Source: an uncultured Acidimicrobiia bacterium (GTDB taxonomy: Bacteria > Actinomycetota > Acidimicrobiia > Spongiisociales > JAENVV01). From it: a DNA stretch of 6,731 nt. This document shows positions 1 through 6,205 of this stretch, in pieces. The DNA is taken from assembly GCA_905480085.1 (NCBI GenBank), contig CAJQPD010000225.1, positions 1-6,731 of the forward strand. The letters run 5' to 3'. Every line of letters starts with the position of its first letter. Position 1 is the stretch's first letter. The translations under genes were made by a program, and so were the position numbers. The notes under the pieces are model-generated. The model saw nothing but the letters and a program-made list of their open reading frames with translations, was not told the DNA's origin and searched no databases.

Positions 1-1542
1 GTGGGCCGGATCTTCCAGCGCCGCCCACTCGAGTTGACCGGCATCGTTCCATTCGGAAACTTGTCCGAACTCGCTACCCATGAAGAGCAACTTCTTGCCG
101 GGCTGAGTGAATTGTTCCGCAAACAACAGGCGCAAGTTGGCGAATTTCTGCCAGTCATCGCCCGGCATCCGTGTGAACAATGAACCTTTTTCATGAACCA
201 CTTCATCGTGACTCAGCGGCAGCGTGTAGTTCTCTGAAAACGCGTAGACCGCCCGAAATGTGATCTCCCCATGATGATGCGAGCGGTAGATGGGATCACG
301 ACCGAGATACTGAAGGGTGTCATGCATCCAACCCATATCCCACTTGTAGTCGAAGCCAAGCCCACCGACGTACGTAGGAGACGACACCATCGGCCAGGCG
401 GTCGACTCTTCCGCAAAGGTGGCCACCCCGGGAAACTCTGCATGAATCGTGTCGTTGAACTGGCGCAAGAAGTCGATGGCGTCAAGGTTCTCGCGTCCCC
501 CGAATCGGTTCGGAACCCACTCCCCGGCCTGGCGTGAGTAATCGAGATACAACATCGATGCCACGGCATCCACTCTCAGCCCATCGACGTGAAACCGTTC
601 GCACCAAGCCGTGGCACTTGAAAGCAGAAAGCTGCGCACTTCGGGGCGACCGAGATCAAAGACGTATGTGCCCCAATCCGGATGCGTGGCCTTACGCGGA
701 TCGGCGTATTCGTACAGCGGGCCACCATCGAACGAGACCAACCCGTGGGTATCGACGGCGAAGTGAGCTGGGACCCAGTCGACGATCACCCCGATCCCGG
801 CCCGGTGCAGCTGATCGATCAGGTACTTGAAATCTTCCGGAGTGCCCCACCGGGAAGCCGGGGCAAACCAGCCGATGGGCTGGTATCCCCACGAGCCGCC
901 GAAGGGATGCTCGTTCGGTGGGAGGAATTCGACATGGGTGAACCCGATGCGAAGGATGTGCTCAATGAGTGGTTCAGCGAGGCCCCGGTATCCGAGGAGA
1001 TCACCGTTGTCGGTGCGCCAGGACCCGATGTGCATTTCGTAGATCGATACCGGACCGTTGTGTGAGGCACCGCGCCGGCTCATCCAGTCACCGTCGGTCC
1101 AGCCGAAGTCATCCCACCACAATCGGGTGTTCCGATCTGGCGCGACCTCCCACCAGCCACCAAACGGATCGGACTTATCGGCGACTCCGTTGTCCGAGTA
1201 GATCTTGAAGTGGTAGCTGTCACCGATAGTTCCGCCCGGAACCGTGGCTTCCCAGATTCCTTCGCGCGGTAGCAGTGGAATTTCATCCCATCCCGTCATA
1301 TCTCCCAACACGGTCACCCGGGTTGCGGCCGGGGCCCAAACGGCGAAGGCCACAGCCGGAGCGCCGGCGAGGTTGGATCGATGGGCGCCCAGAAAGCGAT
1401 GGGCGCCGGCATGGGTACCCGTCTTGAAGCGCTGCAAGTCGGCGGCGGTGGCCGGTTCCCAGCCTCTCGGTTGACCTGGTCCGACTTCGGCGGGCGTCAG
1501 ACGAGTGGTCGTGCTCTTCGGGGACCAGTCAGAACTACTCAC
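1..1542 (-). CDS. glgB: 1,4-alpha-glucan branching enzyme GlgB (3' end cut by window)
   Basis: GH13 enzyme that cuts an alpha-1,4 glucan chain and rejoins it as an alpha-1,6 branch during glycogen synthesis in the cytoplasm. The frame is open from GTG at 1542 to base 1 (514 codons); the rest of the catalytic domain and the C-terminal beta domain lie outside. Residues about 35-130 form the CBM48 module (FLGAH 50-54, VWAPAA 68-73, VLGDMTGW from 78). The catalytic barrel follows: YEMHIGSW at 168-175, DWVPAHF at 255, GLRVDA with nucleophile D325, AEEST with acid/base E378, and SHDE with D446. Spacing between these three equals that of E. coli D405/E458/D526, with a constant offset of 80 residues, so the N-terminal N1 module of the E. 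coli enzyme is absent. The GTG overlaps the upstream TGA by 4 bp (GTGA). I see no strong ribosome binding site, so translation is probably coupled. No in-frame ATG lies close by as an alternative. Confidence 0.96.
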   Translation of the reverse strand, partial: MSSSDWSPKSTTTRLTPAEVGPGQPRGWEPATAADLQRFKTGTHAGAHRFLGAHRSNLAGAPAVAFAVWAPAATRVTVLGDMTGWDEIPLLPREGIWEATVPGGTIGDSYHFKIYSDNGVADKSDPFGGWWEVAPDRNTRLWWDDFGWTDGDWMSRRGASHNGPVSIYEMHIGSWRTDNGDLLGYRGLAEPLIEHILRIGFTHVEFLPPNEHPFGGSWGYQPIGWFAPASRWGTPEDFKYLIDQLHRAGIGVIVDWVPAHFAVDTHGLVSFDGGPLYEYADPRKATHPDWGTYVFDLGRPEVRSFLLSSATAWCERFHVDGLRVDAVASMLYLDYSRQAGEWVPNRFGGRENLDAIDFLRQFNDTIHAEFPGVATFAEESTAWPMVSSPTYVGGLGFDYKWDMGWMHDTLQYLGRDPIYRSHHHGEITFRAVYAFSENYTLPLSHDEVVHEKGSLFTRMPGDDWQKFANLRLLFAEQFTQPGKKLLFMGSEFGQVSEWNDAGQLEWAALEDPAH

Positions 1543-2519
1543 TTGATGGGTCCATTTGGGTCTTCTTCGGCGATGTTGGCAATTGGTCCACCCTGGTTGA
1601 TGATGGGGTTACGAATAATACCGATGATCACGCCGCTGACGGGAGACAGAACCCGGAGCGACTTGCCCGGGGAAGTCGAACCGATTCGACCGATGATGTC
1701 GCCTTTTTGGACCGTGTCACCCAACGCGGCTTCAAGACGCAGAACTCCGGAGCGGCGAGCACGCACCCATTTGGCGGACCGCGACCAGAAGGTCGTATGC
1801 GATGGGGGAGGCGCCTCGGAAATCATGCCTTTGTGGGCAAGAACTCGAAGGGTTCCATCGACGCCCTCCTGGATGACATTGTGCTGGAACCGGTGCGCCT
1901 GACCGCCCTCAAACAGCAAGATCTTCCGATTGTCATCAGACGCCGCGCCTCTCAGCGACCCATCGCGAAGCCTGGCGTGAAGAGCCACTGGAGGAGCAAA
2001 GACCTCTGTAAGCGAGTAGACCTCGGGGTCGTCCATGTTTCCGCGAATCTGTGGAACGTTGCCTCGATGACCGGTCCCCGTGTGATAGTCAATCCCGAGT
2101 TCGCAATGGATCGCAACGTTCTTCATGAAGAGGTCGGCAATACGAGAAGCCAGTGAGCCGCGGGCCGAACCCGGGAAGTGACGATTGAGATCACGGCCGT
2201 CGGGAAGGTAGCGGGACTCGTTGACGAAGCCGAGCACGTTGACCACGGGCACCGCGATGATGGTCCCCTTCAGCGATCTGGGCGATATCGACCCAAGAAG
2301 CTGGTGGATGATCTCGACGCCGTTTAACTCATCTCCGTGAATCGCCGCCGACAGGAAGACCACCGGGCCTTCCTCAATCCCGTTGAGCACCGTCATCGGC
2401 AGCGACAACGATGACCCGGTCGGCAGCTTCATGAGCGGAATCTCCAGAGTCTTTCGATACCCAGAAGGGATCTTGACCCCGGCGATTTCGAACCGTGGTC
2501 GAGGCGGCCTACGAGCCAT
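1539..2519 (-). CDS. Succinylglutamate desuccinylase/aspartoacylase family zinc deacylase (M14-like)
   Basis: Predicted zinc-dependent amidohydrolase of 326 residues, in the family that cleaves N-acyl amino acids such as N-succinylglutamate or N-acetylaspartate. Visible motifs: HGDE at 61-64 (zinc ligands H61 and E64), [11 protein letters not shown] at 107-117 (substrate-binding signature), DYHTGT with the third ligand H146, and LFEGG with likely catalytic E204. From about 250 to 316 there is a beta-rich, biotinyl/lipoyl-like tail with repeated G-D-x-V-x-K-G and SPVSGV patterns, usual for the AstE/AspA fold. I chose ATG 2519 because conserved sequence begins right after it; an upstream in-frame start at 2591 would add 24 low-complexity residues inside rimK. 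The start overlaps the rimK stop by 11 bp, and the stop overlaps the glgB start by 4 bp. No other arginine-succinyltransferase pathway gene is nearby, so astE is not a safe name. The substrate is unknown; a link to the RimK product is inference. Confidence 0.9.
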   Translation of the reverse strand: MARRPPRPRFEIAGVKIPSGYRKTLEIPLMKLPTGSSLSLPMTVLNGIEEGPVVFLSAAIHGDELNGVEIIHQLLGSISPRSLKGTIIAVPVVNVLGFVNESRYLPDGRDLNRHFPGSARGSLASRIADLFMKNVAIHCELGIDYHTGTGHRGNVPQIRGNMDDPEVYSLTEVFAPPVALHARLRDGSLRGAASDDNRKILLFEGGQAHRFQHNVIQEGVDGTLRVLAHKGMISEAPPPSHTTFWSRSAKWVRARRSGVLRLEAALGDTVQKGDIIGRIGSTSPGKSLRVLSPVSGVIIGIIRNPIINQGGPIANIAEEDPNGPIK

Positions 2520-3396
2520 TCTCGGCCCCCGCCACCAGTTCGAGCCACTGGATAATCCGGTCAGCAACGTCGACGCCGGTGGTGGTTTCAATGCCCTCGA
2601 GTCCCGGCGAAGAATTGACTTCCAATACCACGGGACCGCGATCAGCCTGGAGGAGATCGACGCCCGCCACGCCGAGTCCCATCACCCGGGTGGCGCTGAT
2701 CGCCAGGACTCGTTCTTCTTCGGTGAGCTCGACGGGAACAGCCGTGGCTCCTCGGTGGAGGTTCGACCGGAACTCACCAATCGGCGCGATCCGCCGCATG
2801 GCGGCCACCGCTTCGCCCCCCACGACGATAACCCTGGTGTCGGCCCCGTCGGACTCCTCGATGTATTCCTGGACGAGGATATTGGCATCCAGTTGACGGA
2901 AAGCGCCGATCACCGACTCGGCGGCTTTTCTGGTTTCGGCGAGCACCACGCCCAGACCCTGGGTGCCCTCCAACAACTTGATCACGACCGGTGGCCCGCC
3001 GACCGCCTCAAGCAGCAAATCGATGTCCTGGATGTTGTGAGCGAATCCGGTAACCGGCATTGGAATCCCCGCGTGAGCCAGTAGTTGCATGGAGTGCAAC
3101 TTGTCGCGCGATTGCTCGATCGCCACCGAACCGTTGGCCGTGAGCGTCCCCATCATCTCGAACTGACGGACCACCGAAGTGCCATAGAACGTATGGCTAG
3201 CACCAACCCTCGGGATAACAGCGTCGTACATAAGTCGACTACCCCCCAGGATGACCTCGGGCCGGGTGGACGTGATCTCCATATAGGCCCGCAAGTAGTC
3301 GACGACCGCTACGTTGTGATTGCGGCGCCGCCCAGCCTGAACGAGCCGAGCCGTCGAGTACAAAGCGGCGTTGCGTGAAAGAATCCCGATATTCAT
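2509..3396 (-). CDS. rimK: RimK-family alpha-L-glutamate ligase (ATP-grasp)
   Basis: ATP-grasp ligase of 295 residues (E. coli RimK is 300) that joins glutamate to a carboxylate through an amide bond using ATP. In E. coli the substrate is the C-terminus of ribosomal protein S6. Similarity to E. coli RimK as I recall it runs end to end: [10 protein letters not shown] at 5-14, AVIPRVG at 59-65, [14 protein letters not shown] at 70-83, [11 protein letters not shown] at 97-107, [17 protein letters not shown] at 140-156, ILVQEYI at 173-179, FRSNLHRG at 209-216, and the metal-binding end D247, E259 and N261 ([13 protein letters not shown]). K99 and K140 are the expected nucleotide-binding lysines. 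The ATG lies 19 bp after the ilvC stop with only a weak GGGGCGG stretch before it, so it is probably co-transcribed with ilvC. RimK homologues also make N-acetylaspartylglutamate, citrylglutamate or poly-glutamate, so the acceptor here is not certain. Confidence 0.95.
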   Translation of the reverse strand: MNIGILSRNAALYSTARLVQAGRRRNHNVAVVDYLRAYMEITSTRPEVILGGSRLMYDAVIPRVGASHTFYGTSVVRQFEMMGTLTANGSVAIEQSRDKLHSMQLLAHAGIPMPVTGFAHNIQDIDLLLEAVGGPPVVIKLLEGTQGLGVVLAETRKAAESVIGAFRQLDANILVQEYIEESDGADTRVIVVGGEAVAAMRRIAPIGEFRSNLHRGATAVPVELTEEERVLAISATRVMGLGVAGVDLLQADRGPVVLEVNSSPGLEGIETTTGVDVADRIIQWLELVAGAENGS

Positions 3397-3415
3397 GGCG
3401 GGGGTCCGCCCCGTT

Positions 3416-4426
3416 CTAATCCGCAGGAGGCGCCTTGGGGGTGAGGAACGGCATCATCGACCGAAGCTTGGCTCCGACCCTCTCGATCTCCTGGTCCTGC
3501 TCCTCGCGGCGCATGGAGATGAGGCCTTCACCGCCCCCGCGGGTTTCTGCAATGAACTCTCTGGCGAATTCCCCGTTCTGGATCTCACCAAGGATCGTCT
3601 TCATCACTTCCTTGGTCTCAGGAGTTACGATCCGCGGGCCCCGGGTGTAGTCACCGTACTCAGCAGTGTCGGAGATCGAGTAACGCATCCACGACAGGCC
3701 GCCTTCATACAGAAGATCAACGATGAGCTTGAGTTCGTGGAGCGTCTCAAAGTATGCAGATTCGGGTTGATAGCCGGCCTCGACCATGGTCGTAAAGGCG
3801 GCCTTGATCATCTCCGAAACGCCACCGCACAAAATGACCTGCTCGCCGAACAGGTCGGTCTCGGTCTCTTCCTTGAAGGTCGTCGCAAGGATTCCGGCGC
3901 GGGCTCCCCCGATGCCCCAGGCATAGGACAGGCCGAGAGCGTGAGCGTTGCCGGTGGCATCCTGATGAACGGCGATCAGGCAAGGCACCCCGGACCCCTC
4001 CGTGTACGTTCGCCGCACCAGATGTCCTGGCCCTTTCGGGGCGACCATCACCACGTCGACGGACTCTGGAGGAGCGATCTCACCAAAGTGAATGTTGAAG
4101 CCGTGGGCAAAAAACAGCGCATCGCCAGCCGACAGGTTGGGTTCGATCTCGGACTTGTAGAGATCAGCCATGTGCTGGTCGGGAACGAGCATCATGATGA
4201 CGTTGGCAGCCTTGGCCGCTTCCACCGGGGTAACGACGGTCAAACCGGCTTCTTCAGCCTCAATTCGACTCTTCGAACCTTCTCGCAGCCCCACAACAAC
4301 GTGGACGCCGGACTCGTGCAGATTGCGGGCATGTGCATGGCCCTGGCTGCCAAACCCAATGATCGCAACGGTCTTCGCCGAAATGATCGAGGGATCTGTG
4401 TCACTCTCGTAGTACATGGTGGCCAT
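3416..4426 (-). CDS. ilvC: Ketol-acid reductoisomerase, class I
   Basis: Converts 2-acetolactate or 2-aceto-2-hydroxybutyrate to the dihydroxy acid with NAD(P)H and Mg2+, the second common step of valine, leucine and isoleucine synthesis. The 336-residue length fits the short class I form. The N-terminal Rossmann domain has [10 protein letters not shown] at 24-33 and a cofactor loop GLREGSKSR at 46-54; its R48, S51 and S53 match the usual NADPH-preferring pattern. Catalytic H108 sits in [16 protein letters not shown] is at 129-135. The helical knotted domain has metal ligands D191 and E195 ([12 protein letters not shown]), E227 and E231 ([12 protein letters not shown]), and S252. ATG 4426 is preferred over an in-frame upstream ATG at 4486: GAGGAG lies 8 nt before 4426, the predicted promoter lies between the two, and the extra 20 residues are unlike the family. 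It heads the operon. No ilvB or ilvN is in view. Confidence 0.97.
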   Translation of the reverse strand: MATMYYESDTDPSIISAKTVAIIGFGSQGHAHARNLHESGVHVVVGLREGSKSRIEAEEAGLTVVTPVEAAKAANVIMMLVPDQHMADLYKSEIEPNLSAGDALFFAHGFNIHFGEIAPPESVDVVMVAPKGPGHLVRRTYTEGSGVPCLIAVHQDATGNAHALGLSYAWGIGGARAGILATTFKEETETDLFGEQVILCGGVSEMIKAAFTTMVEAGYQPESAYFETLHELKLIVDLLYEGGLSWMRYSISDTAEYGDYTRGPRIVTPETKEVMKTILGEIQNGEFAREFIAETRGGGEGLISMRREEQDQEIERVGAKLRSMMPFLTPKAPPAD

Positions 4427-4432
4427 CGTTCG

Positions 4433-4440
4433 TTCTCCTC
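4433..4440 (-). promoter_or_regulatory. Ribosome binding site of ilvC
   Basis: The minus strand reads GAGGAG, then AACGAACG, then ATG. This is a strong Shine-Dalgarno sequence with 8-nt spacing. It decides the ilvC start at 4426 in favour of the longer in-frame option at 4486. Confidence 0.75.
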
Positions 4441-4457
4441 GCGTTCTTGCCCACAGG

Positions 4458-4486
4458 AGTATCGCCGCGAAGCCACCAAGGGTCAA
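4458..4486 (-). promoter_or_regulatory. Predicted sigma70-type promoter for the ilvC-rimK-M14-glgB operon
   Basis: On the minus strand a TTGACC -35 box (4486 to 4481) is separated by exactly 17 bp from a GATACT -10 box (4463 to 4458). Transcription would begin near 4451, giving a leader of about 25 nt before the ilvC ATG. That leaves no room for a leader-peptide attenuator or T-box. It is the only clear promoter I see for the four minus-strand genes. This is motif reading, not experimental evidence. Confidence 0.6.
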
Positions 4487-4509
4487 AGCCGACCCCGACT
4501 GACGGCTGT

Positions 4510-4542
4510 CCGGTGACCAAAAGGGTCGAAATACCCTACCGG
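4510..4542. repeat. Interrupted inverted repeat in the divergent intergenic region
   Basis: CCGGT (4510-4514) pairs with ACCGG (4538-4542), and inside it AGGGT (4522-4526) pairs with ACCCT (4533-4537). The right arm is continuous; the left arm carries a 7-nt bulge. It lies upstream of the ilvC -35 box and about 75 bp upstream of the plus-strand ATG at 4618. It could be a regulator binding site, part of the 5' leader of the plus-strand gene, or chance. A TACCCT box (4532-4537) overlaps it and might serve as a plus-strand -10 element, but I see no matching -35. Confidence 0.3.
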
Positions 4543-4617
4543 CGGCCGCTGCTACGGCGGATAAGGAGTGTGGTCCCGCTGCCTGGCAGCAATCTGGGCC
4601 CGAGAGGCGGTGACGAC

Positions 4618-4965
4618 ATGGACGCAGCGATCATCTTCTCATACACACGAGCAGCACCCGGACGTGAATCCGAGGCCCTGCAAGCCTTTACCGAGGCCAC
4701 CAGCTACTTCGGGCGACTCGCCCAGGAAGGCAAAACAGGGGCACCCATTCACTTCATGGGTACGTCGGGACAGAATCACCTGATCATTCCCGGCATGAGA
4801 AACCAACTGTTCGAAGTGACCGAGACAGACGAGTTCCGGGACATCTACCTTCGGGCGATCTTCGCAGTGCCCGACATCCACTATGAATTCGGATACTTTG
4901 GTGAAGGGGTTGCCGATGAAATGGCCCGCTGGGCCAAGGTTGGCGGCGAACTCGCATTGATGTAA
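4618..4965 (+). CDS. Uncharacterised 115-residue protein
   Basis: I do not recognise this family. The start at ATG 4618 is preferred because GAGG (4603-4606) lies 11 nt upstream; an in-frame ATG at 4447 would run through the ilvC promoter and add arginine/proline-rich sequence. The protein is soluble, has no signal peptide or membrane segment, and is mildly acidic. It opens with a beta-strand-like [10 protein letters not shown] (3-12), then [23 protein letters not shown], a likely amphipathic helix. Next come strand-like pieces ([21 protein letters not shown]) and a C-terminal part rich in Phe and Tyr ([16 protein letters not shown]). The strand-helix-strand order with 'PGRE..AL..F' resembles small dimeric alpha-beta barrel (ferredoxin-like, monooxygenase-like) proteins. 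That is a fold guess from pattern only. It is divergent from ilvC and followed by a stem-loop, so it is probably a single-gene transcript. Confidence 0.8.
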   Translation: MDAAIIFSYTRAAPGRESEALQAFTEATSYFGRLAQEGKTGAPIHFMGTSGQNHLIIPGMRNQLFEVTETDEFRDIYLRAIFAVPDIHYEFGYFGEGVADEMARWAKVGGELALM

Positions 4966-4978
4966 CCGATAACTGTTC

Positions 4979-5010
4979 AGAAGTGCCCGGCCTGTGGCCG
5001 GGCACTTCTT
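4979..5010 (+). terminator. Stem-loop terminator after the 115-residue protein gene
   Basis: A perfect inverted repeat, GAAGTGCCCGGCC (4980-4992) with GGCCGGGCACTTC (4996-5008), encloses a TGT loop; one more A-T pair (4979/5009) extends it to 14 bp. It begins 14 nt after the TAA. The T tract behind it is short (TTCTTC), so it may be a weak intrinsic terminator or an RNA-stabilising hairpin. Confidence 0.75.
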
Positions 5011-5138
5011 CAATCCGATGGCCATCCCACCTGCGATTGCCTGGGGAGTGGACTGATCGCCGACTCCCTGCCGCAACAGATCCGATACGATGACATCTGC
5101 CTCACGCTCCTGCTCGAAAGCCGGGAAAACAACCGGAA

Positions 5139-5151
5139 CTGACCTGGTCAG
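5139..5151. promoter_or_regulatory. Perfect 13-nt dyad, candidate operator upstream of the aldo/keto reductase
   Basis: CTGACC-T-GGTCAG is a perfect 6-1-6 palindrome in the gap between the stem-loop and the aldo/keto reductase start. Its centre lies 69 bp before the ATG. That position suits a dimeric transcription factor acting from upstream. It is too short to assign to a regulator family, and no regulator gene is in the window. Confidence 0.35.
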
Positions 5152-5201
5152 ATCCTAAGCAAATGGCCACCCCCGAATCCGTCCAACCTCACTAGCACCG
5201 C

Positions 5202-5207
5202 TACCCT
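5202..5207 (+). promoter_or_regulatory. Candidate -10 box for a leaderless aldo/keto reductase transcript
   Basis: TACCCT fits the TANNNT -10 pattern and ends 6 nt before the ATG at 5214. There is no purine-rich Shine-Dalgarno sequence in the preceding 20 nt. With the start of transcription 6-7 nt after a -10 box, the mRNA would begin at or next to the ATG, as in leaderless genes that are common in actinobacteria. No convincing -35 is seen. Confidence 0.35.
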
Positions 5208-5213
5208 CGTCTC

Positions 5214-6197
5214 ATGAAAACACGAACCTTTGGTAAGACCGGTTGGACTGTTGGCGAGGTTGGGTTCGGGGCCTGGCAGATCGGAGCCGACTGGGGCGAT
5301 GTTTCCGAGGAGGATGCTTCCTCCACCTTGCACGCGGCTCTCGACGCAGGGGTCACGCTTTTCGATACCGCCGATGTCTACGGCGACGGACTCAGCGAGC
5401 GACGACTGGCCAAATTTCGCAGTGAGCGATCCGAGCCATTCCACATCATCACCAAAACCGGGCGGCGATGCGACCCGCACACATTGGCCGAATACAACGA
5501 AACCAACTTGAACGCTTTCGTGGATCGATCTCGTCAAAACCTCGGCGTCGAAACGCTCGATCTCGTACAGCTGCACTCCCCGCCCTCGGATGTGTACAAG
5601 GGGACCGAGCAATTCGAAATCATGGATGCCATGGTGGCTGCCGGCAAGATCCAGTACTGGGGCGTATCCGTCGAGAAGATCGCCGAAGCCGAGCTCGCCC
5701 TAACTTGGCCATCGCTGACCAGCATCCAGGTCATCTTCAATGCCTTTCGTCAACGACCTGCCAGGGAGCTGCTTGGCCACGCGGCGAGAAAGAATGTGGC
5801 GATCATCGCCAGGGTGCCACTTGCCTCGGGCCTGCTGGCGGGCAAGATGACGGCCGATACAACGTTCGGCTCCGACGACCATCGCAACTACAACCGCGAT
5901 GGACAGGCCTTCGACGTCGGGGAAACCTTTGCGGGCGTTCCATTCGAGACCGGCCTGGAAGCCGTTGAAGCGTTCCGACCGCTGGTACCCGAAGGGGCCA
6001 GCATGGCGCAGTGGGCGATACGCTGGATCTTGATGCACGAAGAGGTTTCGGTCGTCATTCCGGGGGCCCGCAATCCCCAACAAGCCGCAGACAACGCCGC
6101 GGCCAGCGATCTGCCCCCCTTGAACGGAGACGACATGGCCTCAGTTCGCAACACCTACGATCGATACATTCGGGCACACGTGCACGAACGTTGGTAG
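5214..6197 (+). CDS. Aldo/keto reductase
   Basis: NADPH-type (beta/alpha)8-barrel oxidoreductase of 327 residues, a usual family length, that reduces aldehydes or ketones in the cytoplasm. It opens with the typical RTFGKTGWTVGEVGFGAW (4-21). The catalytic tetrad is complete: D51 and Y56 (FDTADVYGDGLSE), K81 (IITKTG) and H121 (LVQLHSP). Later family landmarks are GVS (around 150), RVPLASGLLAGK at 200-211 and the cofactor-binding IPGARNPQQAADN from 282. The ATG at 5214 is well placed at the start of the conserved N-terminal strand; no Shine-Dalgarno is visible, so translation may be leaderless. The gene stands alone on the plus strand and converges on the DUF2207 gene. The natural substrate cannot be read from the sequence, and no neighbour points to a pathway. 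Confidence 0.93.
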   Translation: MKTRTFGKTGWTVGEVGFGAWQIGADWGDVSEEDASSTLHAALDAGVTLFDTADVYGDGLSERRLAKFRSERSEPFHIITKTGRRCDPHTLAEYNETNLNAFVDRSRQNLGVETLDLVQLHSPPSDVYKGTEQFEIMDAMVAAGKIQYWGVSVEKIAEAELALTWPSLTSIQVIFNAFRQRPARELLGHAARKNVAIIARVPLASGLLAGKMTADTTFGSDDHRNYNRDGQAFDVGETFAGVPFETGLEAVEAFRPLVPEGASMAQWAIRWILMHEEVSVVIPGARNPQQAADNAAASDLPPLNGDDMASVRNTYDRYIRAHVHERW

Positions 6198-6205
6198 CGA
6201 CAGGG

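Noticed and set aside
534..1474. Several short plus- and minus-strand frames inside the glgB region
   Set aside because: The minus-strand frame from 1542 to 1 translates without a stop into GlgB with correctly spaced catalytic residues, so the others are shadows.
2383..3084. Plus-strand open frame of 233 codons opposite rimK and the deacylase gene
   Set aside because: It is antisense to two well-identified genes, with a composition (many Arg, His, Asp and Gly) typical of shadow frames.
3371..4516. Long plus-strand open frame of 381 codons opposite ilvC
   Set aside because: It is antisense to a complete ilvC with all catalytic residues; GC-rich codon structure keeps the opposite frame open. 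It matches no family I recognise and has no ribosome binding site.
5019..5057. Tiny ATG frame of 12 codons between the stem-loop and the aldo/keto reductase
   Set aside because: It has no ribosome binding site and is too short to tell from chance.
5044..5068. Inverted repeat GGGAGT/ACTCCC with a 13-nt loop
   Set aside because: The stem is only 6 bp, the loop is long and no T tract follows; this is expected by chance in GC-rich DNA.
4639..5076. Minus-strand 145-codon frame over the 115-residue gene and the stem-loop
   Set aside because: It runs through a perfect terminator-like hairpin and lacks a ribosome binding site; the plus-strand frame has both a ribosome binding site and a following terminator.
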